A model generated the notes under the pieces. That model saw nothing but the letters and a program-made list of their open reading frames with translations, was not told the DNA's origin and did no database searches. This document shows, piece by piece, positions 29,434 to 42,097 of a stretch of DNA of 64,000 nt; position 1 is the first letter of the stretch; each line of letters starts with the position of its first letter. The stretch is from Betaproteobacteria bacterium (lineage in GTDB: Bacteria > Pseudomonadota > Gammaproteobacteria > Burkholderiales > SG8-39). The stretch is from assembly GCA_005881575.1 (NCBI GenBank), contig VBCA01000003.1, forward strand, positions 1-64,000, given 5' to 3'. Both the position numbers and the translations under genes were made by a program.

Positions 29434-30168
29434 TCAGGTCTCCACGGTCAGATCAGGCCTGAACCCGGTTTGTTCGCCCGGATAGCCGCGCGGGTTGCAG
29501 ATCACCCGAGTGCCGCGCACGCGGTAGTCGAAGAAGGTGTGGGTGTGTCCGTGGATCCACAGCGTCGCACTTCCCATGGAGTCCTCCAGATCCAGAACGA
29601 AGCCGGGGTTGGCGCGATGGCCCACGAAGGCGGGGGCGATCGAGCGCGGGTGCGGTGCAAAGTGGGTGACGACCACCGTTTTCCCCGGGAAAGGCGCGGC
29701 GAGCGCAGCGGCGAGCCAGGCGCGGTGCCGGGAGCACAGAGCGATCGCATCCTCGGGCGAAAACGCACGCGAGCCGCGCTGGATCAACTGGTAGTCCGGA
29801 TTCAGCTTGCGCGCCGCCTCGATCACAGCGGGACGCTCGCCTTGAGGCGCGAGCGAGTAATCAGTCCACAAGGTGCAGCCGAGGAAACGAACGCCGTCGA
29901 CGACGGCTGTGCTGCAGTCGAGGAGCTCGACCGAGTGCTTGCGCGCCGCCGCTGCCATGGCTTTCTGCACCGTTTCGAACTCGCCCTCGTAATACTCGTG
30001 GTTGCCGGCGAGATAGAGCACCGGGCCGCCGAAGGTTTCTCTCGCCCAGGCGATTCCGGCCGCGCCGTTGGCTATATCCCCCGCCAGCACGATCGTGTCT
30101 GCGTCGTTTGCCGGGGGCTCGAAAGGCGCGAACTCCAGGTGGAGGTCGGAATAAATTCGGATTCGCAA
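29434..30168 (-). CDS. Metallophosphoesterase
   Basis: IYSDLHLEF, LAGDIANG, LAGNHEYYEG, VVTHFAPHP, WIHGHTH. Confidence 0.92.
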   Translation of the reverse strand: MRIRIYSDLHLEFAPFEPPANDADTIVLAGDIANGAAGIAWARETFGGPVLYLAGNHEYYEGEFETVQKAMAAAARKHSVELLDCSTAVVDGVRFLGCTLWTDYSLAPQGERPAVIEAARKLNPDYQLIQRGSRAFSPEDAIALCSRHRAWLAAALAAPFPGKTVVVTHFAPHPRSIAPAFVGHRANPGFVLDLEDSMGSATLWIHGHTHTFFDYRVRGTRVICNPRGYPGEQTGFRPDLTVET

Positions 30169-30274
30169 TCGTTCTCCGTGCGGGGCGAGGGATGAGCGGG
30201 TATGATCGCGCGTTTTCGGGCGGGGCGCGGAGCGCCTTGTAGGGCGGGCACACGCCCCGTTGGAAGGAGGTCTT

Positions 30275-31042
30275 ATGGCAAAGTGGGTGCGCGTCGCCTA
30301 TCAGGGACGGGAATACTTCGGAAAGCTCGAAGGCGACAACGTCCGCGTGCACTCGGGCAGCATGTTCGCGGGTCCGGAGGCGACCTCCCAGGCGATCCCC
30401 CTCGCCGGCGCGAAGCTCCTCACGCCGAGCGTGCCGGGCAAGATCGTCGCGCTCATCGACAACTATCATGAGCTCCTCGCGAAGCTCGACCACGCGGTGC
30501 CGCCCGAGCCCCTGTATTTTCTCAAAGGCAACAATTCGCTCCTCGCGCACGGCGAGGCGATCCGCGGGCCGAAATCCTACAGCGGAAAGGTGGTGTACGA
30601 GGGCGAGCTCGGCATCGTCATCGGCAAGCGCACGAGCGGCGTGCCGGAGAGCGAGGCGGTCAAGCATATTTTCGGCTACACCTGTGTCAACGACGTTACC
30701 GCGATCGAGATCATCGCGAAAGACCCCGTCTTCGCGCAATGGACGCGCGCGAAGAGCTTCGACACCTTCGGCGTCTTCGGCCCCTGCATCGAAACCGAGA
30801 TCGAGCCGGGCAAGCTCACGGTGAAGACCGTCCTCAACGGCCACGAGCGGCAGAACTATCCGCTTTCGGACATCGTCTTTCCCCCGGAGAAGCTGGTGAG
30901 CCTGATCTCCCAGGACATGACGCTCGAGGCGGGCGACGTGATCGCCTGCGGCAGCTCGGTGGGCGTAGGGGCGATGACGCCCGGCAGCACGGTGAGCATC
31001 GTGATCGAGGGCATCGGCACGCTCACCAACAAATTCGAATAG
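30275..31042 (+). CDS. Fumarylacetoacetate hydrolase family protein
   Basis: PLYFLKGNNSLLAHGEAIRGP...VVYEGELGIVIGKR...GYTCVNDVTA...KSFDTFGVFGPCI. Confidence 0.92.
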   Translation: MAKWVRVAYQGREYFGKLEGDNVRVHSGSMFAGPEATSQAIPLAGAKLLTPSVPGKIVALIDNYHELLAKLDHAVPPEPLYFLKGNNSLLAHGEAIRGPKSYSGKVVYEGELGIVIGKRTSGVPESEAVKHIFGYTCVNDVTAIEIIAKDPVFAQWTRAKSFDTFGVFGPCIETEIEPGKLTVKTVLNGHERQNYPLSDIVFPPEKLVSLISQDMTLEAGDVIACGSSVGVGAMTPGSTVSIVIEGIGTLTNKFE

Positions 31043-31045
31043 AGC

Positions 31046-32271
<1,226 letters not shown>

Positions 32272-32275
<4 letters not shown>

Positions 32276-33231
32276 CTTTTCACCTTTTTGTTTTCGCCTT
32301 TCTTGACCTTGCCGAGCAACAGAAATTCCATCAGCGCCTTCTGCGTGTGCAATCTGTTCTCTGCCTCCTCCCAGACCACGCTCTGCGGACCGTCGATCAC
32401 TTCGCCGGCGACTTCCTCGCCGCGGTGCGCAGGCAGGCAGTGCATGAACAGAGCGTCCTTCTTCGCCACGCGCATCATGTCCGCGTCCACCTGCCAGTTC
32501 TCGAAGTCGCGCCCGCGCTCTTCCTTCTCCGACTCGAAGCCCATGCTGGTCCACACGTCGGTCGTGACGAGGTCGGCGCCGCACGCGGCGTCCATCGGGT
32601 CGGCGAAGCTCTCGTAGTGCGCATCGTCGTAGATCCCGGCCCGCTCGGCTTCCACCTCGTAGCCGGGCGGCGTCGAGACATGCACGTTGAAATCGAAGAT
32701 CGTCGCCGCCTGAAGCCAGGTGTTGCACACGTTGTTCGAATCTCCGATCCACGCCACCGTCTTGCCCCGGATCGACCCGCGGCGCTCGACGTAGGTGTAG
32801 ATGTCGGCGAGCACCTGGCAGGGGTGGTACTCGTTGGTGAGGCCGTTGATCACGGGGACGCGCGAGCTCGCCGCAAAGCGCGACAGTATCTCCTGCTGGA
32901 AGGTGCGGATCATCACCAGATCGCACATTCGCGAGATCACCTGCCCGGCGTCCTCGACCGGCTCTCCCCGCCCCAGTTGCGAGTCCCGCGTGTACAGATA
33001 GATCGCCGCGCCGCCGAGCTGGTGCATGCCCGCCTCGAACGAAAGCCGCGTGCGGGTCGAGGGCTTCTCGAAGATCATGGCGAGGGTGCGGTCTTCGAGC
33101 GGCCAGTAGCGCTCGTAGCGCTTGAACTTGTCCTTGATCCAGCGGGTGCGCGCGAACAGGTGCTCGTACTCCCCGCGCGAGAAGTCCTTGAACTGGAGGT
33201 AGTGCCGCAGCCGGGCCTGCGCTTTTTTCAT
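32272..33231 (-). CDS. argF: Ornithine carbamoyltransferase
   Basis: [56 protein letters not shown]. Confidence 0.96.
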
Positions 33232-34442
33232 GCGCGTGCGGGCATCGCCGGGGCGGGCTGCGAGAGGAACGAGCGCACCAGCGGAACGAGGATGGAAAGC
33301 ACCTGGCGGGCTTCGCCTTCGTTCATCACGAGCGGCGGCAGCAGGCGGATCACCTTGTCCATGGTGACGTTGATGAGCAGGCCCGCCTCCAGGGCCTGCC
33401 CGACCAGATCTCCGCAGGGCCGGTCGAGCTCGACGCCGATCATCAGGCCGTGACCGCGTACCTCGGCTACGCCCGCACGTCCCGCGAGCGCCTCGCGCAG
33501 CCCGGCGAGCAGGATCCCGCCGATGCGCTCCGCGTTCTTCATGAGACCTTCCTCCTCGATCGCGGCAAGCGTCGCGAGGGCCGCCGCACAGGCGAGCGGA
33601 TTGCCGCCGAACGTGGAACCGTGAGTTCCCGGCTTGAACACCTTGGCCGCGGCTCCGCGTGCGAGGCAGGCCCCGATCGGCACGCCCGAGGCAAGGCCCT
33701 TGGCGAGCAGCGCGACGTCGGGCTGAATCCCGGCGTGCTGATAGACGAACCACTTCCCAGTGCGGCCCAGGCCGCACTGGACTTCGTCCGCCATCAGCAA
33801 CCAGCCCTGGCGGTCGCACAGCTCACGCAGATCGCGCAGGTACTGCATCGTGGAAATGTTGATTCCGCCCTCCCCCTGGATCGGCTCGACCAGCACCGCA
33901 ACGATGCTCTTGTCGTGCGAGGCCGCCTGGCGCACCGATTCGATATCGTTGAACGGGACGCGCACGAAGCCCGGCACCAGGGGCTCGAATCCTTGCTGCA
34001 CTTTGCGGTTGCCGGTGGCCGAGAGCGTCGCGAGCGTTCTGCCGTGGAAGGCCTTGTCCATGACGACGATGGCGGGACTCTCCACTCCCTTGCCGTGGCC
34101 GTACAGGCGCGCGAGCTTGATCGCCGCTTCGTTGGCTTCGCAACCCGAGTTGCAGAAAAACACGCCGTCGGTGCCGCTGATCGCCGCGAGCTTGTCCGCG
34201 AGGCTTTCCTGTTCGGCGATACGGTAGAGGTTGGAGGTGTGGATCAGACGCGAGCTTTGTTCTGCGATCGCCCGCGTCAGTTTCGGATGGCCGTGGCCGA
34301 GCGTGTTGACCGCGATCCCCGCGAGCGCATCGAGGTACTTCTTTCCGGATTCGTCCCAGACCCACACGCGCTCGCCGCGTGTAAAGGCGACCGGAATCCG
34401 GCTGTATGTGTTCATCGAATGAGACATGGAATCACCCGTCAA
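33228..34442 (-). CDS. argD: Acetylornithine/succinyldiaminopimelate aminotransferase
   Basis: [56 protein letters not shown]. Confidence 0.94.
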   Translation of the reverse strand: MTGDSMSHSMNTYSRIPVAFTRGERVWVWDESGKKYLDALAGIAVNTLGHGHPKLTRAIAEQSSRLIHTSNLYRIAEQESLADKLAAISGTDGVFFCNSGCEANEAAIKLARLYGHGKGVESPAIVVMDKAFHGRTLATLSATGNRKVQQGFEPLVPGFVRVPFNDIESVRQAASHDKSIVAVLVEPIQGEGGINISTMQYLRDLRELCDRQGWLLMADEVQCGLGRTGKWFVYQHAGIQPDVALLAKGLASGVPIGACLARGAAAKVFKPGTHGSTFGGNPLACAAALATLAAIEEEGLMKNAERIGGILLAGLREALAGRAGVAEVRGHGLMIGVELDRPCGDLVGQALEAGLLINVTMDKVIRLLPPLVMNEGEARQVLSILVPLVRSFLSQPAPAMPARA

Positions 34443-34666
34443 TGTTTACGGCGCAGCCAAACGCTTGCGCCAAAATCTCTTTTGGAACGCGCCGCAAGGG
34501 CGCGTCGATTGCGCTTATCGCCGCGCTCGGCGTCGTCGGGTGTCGGGCCGAATGGGCGAATCCGCGGCGCCTGCGTGACGCGCTAGCCGGAGTGAGGTCA
34601 TCTCGTCGCCCTGTGCGATAATCGAATTGCTCTGAAGGGCGGGTAGCTTAGCACAACGAATCCGGC

Positions 34667-35461
34667 ATGGGAACGCGCCTGACAGTATTCAACCAGAAGG
34701 GCGGGGTCGGCAAGACGACGACCGTGCTCAACTTGGGCGCGGCGCTCGCGCGGCGGGGAGGGACCCCGCTGCTCGTCGACCTCGACGCGCAGTCGCACTT
34801 GAGCTCGATCCTCAACCCGGGAGCCGCAAGCGGCGAAAGCCTGTTCGCGTACTACAACGTAGGCAGGCCGCTCAAGGAAGTCGCGCGGCCGGTTCGCTTC
34901 GGCGGCGAGCTCATTCCCGCGCATCTGGAGCTGGTCAAGGTGGATTCGATGTTCGGCAAAGGGCCGGACATTCTGAACAAGCTCAAGCAGGGGCTGGATG
35001 CGGGCTGGGAGGGGAAGTGCCCGGTGCTGATCGATTGCTGCCCGGTGCTGGGGGTGCTGTCTCTCTCGGGGATTTTCGCCTCCGAGCGGGTCTTGATCCC
35101 AATCTCGACCGACTACTTGGCCCTGAGGGCGGCGCTCGCGCTCGAAAATACTCTGAGGGCGCTCGAGCACGTGCTGAAGCACCGCGTCGAGCGCCGCTAC
35201 CTTTTGACGCGGTTCGACTCGCGCCGGCGCATGTCGCACGACATCGCGCGGCAGCTCGCCTCCCGATTCGGGGCGGAATTGTGCCAGACGCGCATCACAG
35301 AGGCGGTGAGCCTCGCGGAGAGTCCCGTGCTCGGGAAGGACATTTTCAGCCATGCGCCCGACAGCCGCGGGGCGCAGGACTACTCGGGCCTGCTGGAGGA
35401 GTTGCTGTCTTCGGGATTTCTCGACGCCTCGTCGGCGCCCGGTGCTACTGCTACTTGCTGA
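34667..35461 (+). CDS. ParA-family ATPase (no ParB partner in window)
   Basis: FNQKGGVGKTTTVLNLGAALARRG deviant Walker A; VDLDAQSHLSSIL. Confidence 0.9.
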   Translation: MGTRLTVFNQKGGVGKTTTVLNLGAALARRGGTPLLVDLDAQSHLSSILNPGAASGESLFAYYNVGRPLKEVARPVRFGGELIPAHLELVKVDSMFGKGPDILNKLKQGLDAGWEGKCPVLIDCCPVLGVLSLSGIFASERVLIPISTDYLALRAALALENTLRALEHVLKHRVERRYLLTRFDSRRRMSHDIARQLASRFGAELCQTRITEAVSLAESPVLGKDIFSHAPDSRGAQDYSGLLEELLSSGFLDASSAPGATATC

Positions 35462-35699
35462 TCAGGGAAACGATCTCTTCGAAGCTCGTTCCGTCCGGGG
35501 CGGCCGGCGCCATGCGCGGTTGCATCGCCGCGGGTCGCATGACGCTGCGTTCCAGGACCTCGCAGTTCAGGTACATCTGCCGGAGCTTTCTCTCGGCATC
35601 GGCCTCGTCGCGGCCGTGAATCATGACGTGCTCGACCACCAGGCCCTGCGGGGTACGGATGCGAAACCCGAATTTCGTGGTGTTTAATGACGGCAGCAT
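35451..35699 (-). CDS. Conserved small protein of unknown function
   Basis: MLPSLNTTKFGFRIRTPQGLVVEHVMIHGRDEADAERKLRQMYLNCEVLE; convergent with and overlapping parA. Confidence 0.65.
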   Translation of the reverse strand: MLPSLNTTKFGFRIRTPQGLVVEHVMIHGRDEADAERKLRQMYLNCEVLERSVMRPAAMQPRMAPAAPDGTSFEEIVSLISK

Positions 35700-35771
35700 A
35701 ATTTTCTCGGACGCGCCTGTATAACACAGCATTTTTCGTGTGGCAAGGCTGATAACGGCCGCTGTGTGGCT

Positions 35772-37739
35772 CTAGCCGATGCGGCGCAGGCCGCGTTCCT
35801 CCGCCGGCTTCAGGACCCGCAAGCAGGGCAGATACCCGTCGTAGACGATCCCGTGAAGCTCGACGCGCTTCTGGGAGCGCAGCAAGCCGACCAGGTAGTG
35901 GACGATTTCCCGCGTGATGACCTGCCCGGGGACGAGCACGGGGATCCCCGGCGGATAGGGGACGATCTGGTCGGCGCACGCCCGGTCGAGCAGGTCCCGC
36001 CTGATGTGGTCTTTCTCGTCGACCAGGGGCACCAGCTCTCCGCCGCAGTAGAAGGCGTCGCGCGGCAGGTAGCGAAGGCGCGTGAATCCCGGGATCTCGG
36101 GGAAGCGGTACAGGCGGCGCGGAGCCCGGCCCTCGCGCGCGATGCGCATGAGCGCATCGTAGAGGCGCGAGACCTTGCTGCGCGTGGTGCCGATCGTGAG
36201 CAGCAGTGTCAGCGTATTGAACGTGGATTTCTCGACCTGGATGTTGTAGCGGTCGAACAGCTCCCGCTGCAGATCTTCCACCGTGTAGCCGCAGGTCGAG
36301 ATGTCGACGGTCACCTTGGTCGGGTCGAGGAGGATGTTGTCGCGTCTGACCTCCTCGGGAAGGAGTTGGTCGAGCTCGAGCACCCGAAACACGCCGGTCG
36401 AGTTGATCTGGGCGCGCAATTCCTGCGAAAGCGCAAGCGTGCGCGAGAGGAGCTTGTAGCCTTCCATCACCGCCTGCTTCCGCGCCACGTCCAGGCTCGC
36501 GATCATGCTGTACTGGGGACTGGTGGACGTGTGCATGTTGAAATTCTCCCGGAACAGGTGCTCGTTGAATCCGGGATCGTTCACGTGGATCATCGAGGCC
36601 TGGGAGAACGCCGAGAGCACCTTGTGCGTGCTCTGCGTGGCGTAATCCGCCCCAGCCTCGAGCGCAGTGGGCCGGAACGCCGGATGGAAGCGCGCGAACC
36701 CGTACCAGGCTTCGTCCACGATCACCTTGATGCCTTTCGCGTGCGCCGCTTCGACGATAGGCGCGAGGTCGTAGCGCAGCCCGTCGTAGGTGCAGGAGGT
36801 GAGGATGATCGCCTGGGCGTCCGGGTGCCTGCGGATCGCCGAAAGGATGGTCTTCTTCGGCACCGGACCGTACAAGCTGTACTTGGCGTTGATCGAGGAA
36901 TCGAGATAGATCGGATGGCCGCCCGAGAGCACCACGCCGTGGTGCACCGACTTGTGGCAGTTGCGGTCGAGGAGCAGCTTTTCCCCGGGGGCGAGCAGCG
37001 TCTGGAAAATGACCTTGTTCGAGGTCGAGGTGCCGTTGGTCGCGAAGAAAGTGCGGCGCGCGCCGAAGGCCTTGGCGGCGATGGTCTGCGCCTCGGCGAT
37101 CACACCGGTGGGCTCCATCAGCGAGTCGAGCATTTTCACCGACACCGAAAGATCGGCGTCGAAGATATGCTCGCCCATGAAATCGTAGAAATCATTGACC
37201 CAGGGGCTGCCGCGCAGCGACTCGCCGGACGAATGGCCCGGAGTGTGCCAGGAATCCTTCGCCATCCAGACGTAGTTCTTGAGCTGGTCGTAGAACGGCG
37301 TGCGCGAACGCTCCTGGACCTGCGCGTTGAGTATCCGGTATATGCCGCGGTAATCGCGCTCCTCGCGGTAGAAGTACCCGTCGACCGCCTCGGCGAAGAG
37401 CGCATCGACGATCTCGTCCTCGTGCTCCTGCGCGATCAAGATGTAGACATCGAGCTCGGGCCGAAAGCGCGTGACGCGCTGCACGAGCTCCAGCGCCGAC
37501 ATCTCCTTCTTGGGGCTCTTCTGGTTGAGGGTGTAGAGCTTGTCGTCGACCACGACGGCCTGGAGATCGCCGTCCTCCTCGATCGCGGCGAGCGCCTCGC
37601 GCGCCGTGGTGACTCCGGAAAACGCGATGCCGAGCGGATTGTCGAGCGAGCGCGCTGCAGCGTTCAGGCCCTTGACAAATTCTTTCAAGACGAGCGGCTC
37701 GTCGTTGATGATGAGGACCCGGCTGACCGGCTTTTTCAT
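35772..37739 (-). CDS. Orn/Lys/Arg decarboxylase (PLP fold I)
   Basis: N-terminal wing VLIINDEPLVLKEF; FFATNGTSTSNKVIFQTLL, VDEAWYGFARFHPAF, STHKVLSAFSQASMIHV (PLP Lys). Confidence 0.93.
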   Translation of the reverse strand: MKKPVSRVLIINDEPLVLKEFVKGLNAAARSLDNPLGIAFSGVTTAREALAAIEEDGDLQAVVVDDKLYTLNQKSPKKEMSALELVQRVTRFRPELDVYILIAQEHEDEIVDALFAEAVDGYFYREERDYRGIYRILNAQVQERSRTPFYDQLKNYVWMAKDSWHTPGHSSGESLRGSPWVNDFYDFMGEHIFDADLSVSVKMLDSLMEPTGVIAEAQTIAAKAFGARRTFFATNGTSTSNKVIFQTLLAPGEKLLLDRNCHKSVHHGVVLSGGHPIYLDSSINAKYSLYGPVPKKTILSAIRRHPDAQAIILTSCTYDGLRYDLAPIVEAAHAKGIKVIVDEAWYGFARFHPAFRPTALEAGADYATQSTHKVLSAFSQASMIHVNDPGFNEHLFRENFNMHTSTSPQYSMIASLDVARKQAVMEGYKLLSRTLALSQELRAQINSTGVFRVLELDQLLPEEVRRDNILLDPTKVTVDISTCGYTVEDLQRELFDRYNIQVEKSTFNTLTLLLTIGTTRSKVSRLYDALMRIAREGRAPRRLYRFPEIPGFTRLRYLPRDAFYCGGELVPLVDEKDHIRRDLLDRACADQIVPYPPGIPVLVPGQVITREIVHYLVGLLRSQKRVELHGIVYDGYLPCLRVLKPAEERGLRRIG

Positions 37740-37809
37740 GGGGTGGCGCGCAAAGAGAAACCGGATTGTTGCGGGAAACCGCGGGGGAGTGCAAGGAGGA
37801 AACGCCAAT

Positions 37810-37835
37810 AAAAAAGGCGGCCTAGCCGCCTTTTT
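37810..37835. terminator. Bidirectional intrinsic terminator downstream of rpsT
   Basis: AAAAAA-GGCGGC-CTA-GCCGCC-TTTTT. Confidence 0.85.
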
Positions 37836-37857
37836 CCGGTGCGAGCCTGACTCAGGC

Positions 37858-38124
37858 TTATCCCGGCATCGCCTTGAGTCGCGCCGCAAGGCGGCTCTTG
37901 TGCCGCGCTGCCTCGTTCTTGTGAACGACGTTCTTGTCGGCGATGCGATCCATGATTCCAGAGGCTTCGCTGAAAATCTTCCGAGCGGCAGCCTTGTCGC
38001 CGGCGGCGATCGCCTTGGTGACGCTTTTGATCGCGCTGGTCAGAGCGGAGCGCAGGCTGGCGTTGTGCTTGCGCCGCTTCTCGGCCTGGCGGGCCGCCTT
38101 GCGCGCGCCCTTCGTATTTGCCAT
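37858..38124 (-). CDS. rpsT: 30S ribosomal protein bS20
   Basis: [35 protein letters not shown]. Confidence 0.97.
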   Translation of the reverse strand: MANTKGARKAARQAEKRRKHNASLRSALTSAIKSVTKAIAAGDKAAARKIFSEASGIMDRIADKNVVHKNEAARHKSRLAARLKAMPG

Positions 38125-38210
38125 GTCAATTCCCGAACGAAAGGCCGCAATTGTAATCGGTGCAGCAACGCGGCGCAAGGTTTGCCGTCTATGAAAGCTA
38201 TAATCCGCGC

Positions 38211-39782
38211 ATGAATCTGCTGAAGGCACTCGCGACCGTGAGCAGCATGACGTTCGTGTCGCGCATTCTCGGATTCGTCCGGGACGTCCTGATCGCGAGG
38301 TTGTTCGGCGCGGGGCTCGTGACCGACGCTTTTTTCGTCGCGTTCCGAATTCCCAACCTGCTGCGGCGACTGTTCGCGGAGGGTGCGTTCTCGCAGGCCT
38401 TCGTTCCGGTGCTCTCGGAATACAGGACGCGTCGCGGCGATTCGGAAACCAAGCTGCTCGTAGACCGCACCGCGACCCTGTTGACTCTCGCGCTCCTCGC
38501 GGCGAGCGCGCTCGGCGTCGCGGCGGCGCCGCTCATCATTTACGTGAGCGCACCGGGGTTCGCGGCCACGCCCGCGAAGTTCGAGCTCACCGTCGCGATG
38601 CTGCGCATCACCTTTCCCTACATTCTTTTCATCTCGCTCGTTTCGCTCGCCGGAGGTCTCCTCAACACCTGGAGCCGCTTCGCGATACCGGCGCTGACCC
38701 CGGCGCTGCTCAATCTCGCCTTCATTTTCGGGGCGTTGTTCTTCGCGCCCTATTTCGAGCCGCCGGTGATGGTGCTCGCCTGGGCGGTATTCGCCGGCGG
38801 GGCGCTGCAGCTCGCGCTGCAGGTTCCGGCGCTGGCGAGAATCGGGATGCTGCCGCGGCCGCGGCTCGCCTTCACCGACCCCGGAGTGCGGCGAATACTC
38901 CTATTGATGGGTCCGTCGGTGCTCGGCGTTTCGGTGGCTCAGGTGAGCCTCTTGATCAATACGATCATCGCGTCGTTTCTCGGGGACGGCCGCGTCTCGT
39001 GGCTCTACTACGCCGACCGGCTCATGGAATTTCCGACCGCGCTCCTGGGCGTGGCGCTCGGGACGGTTCTGCTGCCGAGCCTCTCGAAGTATCACTCTGC
39101 CTCGGACGAGGGCGAATATTCGAGGCTGCTCGACTGGGGCCTGCGCCTGACGTTCATGCTCGCAACGCCGGCCGCCGTAGCGCTCGCGCTGCTTTCGGTG
39201 CCGCTCGTCGCGACCTTGTTTCACTACGGGCAATTCGGCGAGCAAGACCTGTGGATGACGCGCCAGGCGCTCATCGCCTACAGCGCGGGGCTGCTCGGGC
39301 TGATTCTCGTCAAGGTACTGGCGCCGGGCTTTTATGCGCGGCAGAATATTGCAACGCCCGTACGGATCGCCGTCTTGACCCTGATCGCCACCCAGGTGAT
39401 GAACGCGGTATTCATCCTGTCCCTGAAGCAGGGGGGACTCGAGCTCGCGACCGGCATCGGCCCGCACGCGGGTCTCGCGCTCGCGATCGGGCTGGGCGCC
39501 TGTCTGAACGCAGGTCTGCTCTACCACAAGCTGCGGCGGCACGGGATCTACCAGCCCCGGCCCGGCTGGGGGGCGTTCGCCCTCAAGGTCGCCGCCGCCA
39601 TCGCGGCCATGGGTCTGGTCCTGTGGCTTGCGATGGGTCCGACCCCCTGGTGGCTGGCCGCATCCGGGGCGGTGCGAGCTGCGGCGCTCACGGGACTCGT
39701 GCTCCTCGGCGGGGCGGCGTACTTCGCGAGCCTGTGGCTCCTCGGCTTCAGGCTCGGCGACTTCTCGAGACGCGCGGCGTGA
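38211..39782 (+). CDS. murJ: Lipid II flippase MurJ
   Basis: [68 protein letters not shown]. Confidence 0.96.
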   Translation: MNLLKALATVSSMTFVSRILGFVRDVLIARLFGAGLVTDAFFVAFRIPNLLRRLFAEGAFSQAFVPVLSEYRTRRGDSETKLLVDRTATLLTLALLAASALGVAAAPLIIYVSAPGFAATPAKFELTVAMLRITFPYILFISLVSLAGGLLNTWSRFAIPALTPALLNLAFIFGALFFAPYFEPPVMVLAWAVFAGGALQLALQVPALARIGMLPRPRLAFTDPGVRRILLLMGPSVLGVSVAQVSLLINTIIASFLGDGRVSWLYYADRLMEFPTALLGVALGTVLLPSLSKYHSASDEGEYSRLLDWGLRLTFMLATPAAVALALLSVPLVATLFHYGQFGEQDLWMTRQALIAYSAGLLGLILVKVLAPGFYARQNIATPVRIAVLTLIATQVMNAVFILSLKQGGLELATGIGPHAGLALAIGLGACLNAGLLYHKLRRHGIYQPRPGWGAFALKVAAAIAAMGLVLWLAMGPTPWWLAASGAVRAAALTGLVLLGGAAYFASLWLLGFRLGDFSRRAA

Positions 39783-40612
39783 ACGCCCGGCTCGAGCATT
39801 TCGCGCAGATCGTTTCGCGCGATCAGTTCAATCTCGCCGAGGCGAGTCTGATGCTCGCCCAGGACATCTACCCCGATCTCGACATCTCCGAGTACCTTTC
39901 CAAGCTCGACGGCATCGCGGTCGCCATCAAGCGGCGCATTGCAGACGACGCCTTTTCCGAGCAGAGGGTGCTCGCGCTGAACTATTACCTGTTCAACGAG
40001 ATGCGCTTCTCGGGCAACCTGGTCGATTACTACGATCCGCGCAACAGCTATCTGAACGAGGTCATGGAGCGCCGCACCGGGATTCCCATCACCTTGTCCA
40101 TTCTCTATCTGGAAGTCGGCAAGCGCCTCGGCCTCAACCTGAAAGGCGTTTCTTTCCCCGGGCATTTCCTGGTCAAGCTCGCGGTCAAGCGCGGCCAGCT
40201 CGTGCTCGACCCCTTCACCGGAGGGGAGGCGCAGTCCGAGTCCGATCTGCGCCAGCGCCTCGCGCAAGTTCTGCCCTCGGAGAAGGCGGAGCAGGCGCAG
40301 CTCGACCAGTATCTGGAGCCGGCGACCCCGCGCCAGATCATCGCGAGGGTCCTGCGCAATCTGAAGAACATCTATACGCAGACCGGAAGGCTCGAACAGG
40401 CGCTCGCGGTCATGCACAGGATGCTGCTCGTGATGCCGGAGTCGGCCGAGGAACTTCGCGATCGCGGGCTGGTTTACCACCAGCTCGAGTGCTTCCGGCC
40501 GGCGCTGTCCGACCTGCAGAATTATCTGCGGCGGCGGCCGCAGGCGCCGGACGCGGCGCAGATCCACGAAAAGATCCTGGAGCTCAAGCAGGCGGCCACG
40601 CGCCTGAACTAG
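39779..40612 (+). CDS. SirB1-family (transglutaminase-like + TPR) protein
   Basis: GTG start overlapping murJ stop; YYDPRNSYLNEVMERRTGIPITLSILYLEVGKRLGL...GVSFPGHFLVKL. Confidence 0.88.
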   Translation: MNARLEHFAQIVSRDQFNLAEASLMLAQDIYPDLDISEYLSKLDGIAVAIKRRIADDAFSEQRVLALNYYLFNEMRFSGNLVDYYDPRNSYLNEVMERRTGIPITLSILYLEVGKRLGLNLKGVSFPGHFLVKLAVKRGQLVLDPFTGGEAQSESDLRQRLAQVLPSEKAEQAQLDQYLEPATPRQIIARVLRNLKNIYTQTGRLEQALAVMHRMLLVMPESAEELRDRGLVYHQLECFRPALSDLQNYLRRRPQAPDAAQIHEKILELKQAATRLN

Positions 40613-41094
40613 CCGGCCAGCCTCTCTTCGATTTTTCTCCGGACGTCGCGCTTCAAGCCGAGCGCAAAGAAGACCTCGGCCACGAGGAAGATCGGCGCGA
40701 TGAATATCTGGAACAGATTGTCCGAAAGCGCGGGCCTGCGGCCTTCGAACACGTGGCCGACGAGCTGGAAGACCCAGCCTCCGACGAAGAACACGCCGGA
40801 CCAGATCCAGCCCGACGCCATGCCGGTCGCGGCCGCCAGTTTAGCGGCAAAAAAGAGCGCGCCGACCGCGGCGGTCGTGACGAGGGCGAGCGGCACGTCG
40901 AGCAGAAAGTAGTACGCGAGAACCGCGCCCAGAAACGCGTGGGCGAGGGTCACGCCGTCGCCCAGCGCGATCCAGTTCATCGGGATCAGGATCGCGAAGA
41001 TGATCGCGGGAACCCCGATGAAATGAGTCAGGCGATTCCAGCGGTTGCGATGGTAGGCGGCGTAGACCGCCATCTGCTGATCGAGAGTCTTCAT
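40609..41094 (-). CDS. DUF962/Mpo1-like membrane protein
   Basis: MKTLDQQMAVYAAYHRNRWNRLTHFIGVPAIIFAI...GWVFQLVGHVFEGRRPAL. Confidence 0.88.
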   Translation of the reverse strand: MKTLDQQMAVYAAYHRNRWNRLTHFIGVPAIIFAILIPMNWIALGDGVTLAHAFLGAVLAYYFLLDVPLALVTTAAVGALFFAAKLAAATGMASGWIWSGVFFVGGWVFQLVGHVFEGRRPALSDNLFQIFIAPIFLVAEVFFALGLKRDVRRKIEERLAG

Positions 41095-41161
41095 CCGCCC
41101 TCCGTGTGCCGGCCTATCTTACCGCTATAATTCAAAACCTTGCGTTTAATCCTGGCGCTTC

Positions 41162-42097
41162 ATGCTGCTTACCCACGGCAGTTCCGATGCGGTGCTGCCT
41201 GCGGTTGCGCTGACCGTCGGCAATTTCGACGGCATCCATCGCGGCCACCAGACGATGCTCGAGCGCCTCCGCGCCGGGGCGCGCAAGCGCGGTTTGGCGA
41301 GCTGCGTGCTCACGTTCGAGCCCCATCCGCGCGAGTTCTTCTCGCCGCGGGCGGCACCCACGCGCCTGACCTCGCTGCGCGAAAAACTCGAGCTGCTCGC
41401 GGCGCACGGAGTAGAGCGCGTGCACGTTCAGCGTTTCAGCCGCTCGTTCGCAGCCCTCGCGCCGGAAGCGTTCGTCGAGCAGGTGCTCGCGAAACGGCTC
41501 AGGGCTCGCTGGCTCCTGATCGGCGAGGACTTTCGTTTCGGAGCGAAGCGCGTCGGCGATCTCGCCTTGCTGAAGACGCTGGGCGATCGCTACGGATACG
41601 AAGTCGAAACCATGCCGACGGTGATGCACGCCGGCTCGCGGGTATCGAGCTCGGCGGTGCGCACCGCCCTCGCCGCAGGCGACCTCGCGGCGGCCGAGAC
41701 TCTGCTCGCGCGGACCTACAGCATCAGCGGGCGCGTGGTCCACGGAAGAAAGCTCGGACGCGAGCTGGGGTTCGCCACCGCCAACGTGCAACTGAAGCAC
41801 AATCGCCCTCCGCTCACCGGCATCTACGCGGCGAAGGTGCACGGCATCGGGGCCGCGGCGCGCCCGGCCGTCGCGAGCCTCGGCGTTCGGCCCACGATCA
41901 CGGCGAACGGGCGCGCGGTGCTCGAGGTTCACGTGTTCGATTTCTCGGGCGATCTCTACGCCGCGCACGTGCGCGTCGAATTTCTGCACAAGATCCGCGA
42001 CGAGGAGAAATATCCGGATCTTGAGACCTTGAAGACCCAGATCGCGCGCGACTGCGAAGCCGCCAAGAGCTTCCTCATGGATCACCGCAATGCCTGA
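41162..42097 (+). CDS. ribF: Bifunctional riboflavin kinase/FAD synthetase
   Basis: [62 protein letters not shown]. Confidence 0.96.
   Translation: MLLTHGSSDAVLPAVALTVGNFDGIHRGHQTMLERLRAGARKRGLASCVLTFEPHPREFFSPRAAPTRLTSLREKLELLAAHGVERVHVQRFSRSFAALAPEAFVEQVLAKRLRARWLLIGEDFRFGAKRVGDLALLKTLGDRYGYEVETMPTVMHAGSRVSSSAVRTALAAGDLAAAETLLARTYSISGRVVHGRKLGRELGFATANVQLKHNRPPLTGIYAAKVHGIGAAARPAVASLGVRPTITANGRAVLEVHVFDFSGDLYAAHVRVEFLHKIRDEEKYPDLETLKTQIARDCEAAKSFLMDHRNA

Noticed and set aside
34667-35461. Plasmid/ICE-like partition system suggested by ParA
   Set aside because: No ParB, parS-like repeats, integrase or other mobile genes nearby. More likely a chromosomal orphan ParA-family ATPase.
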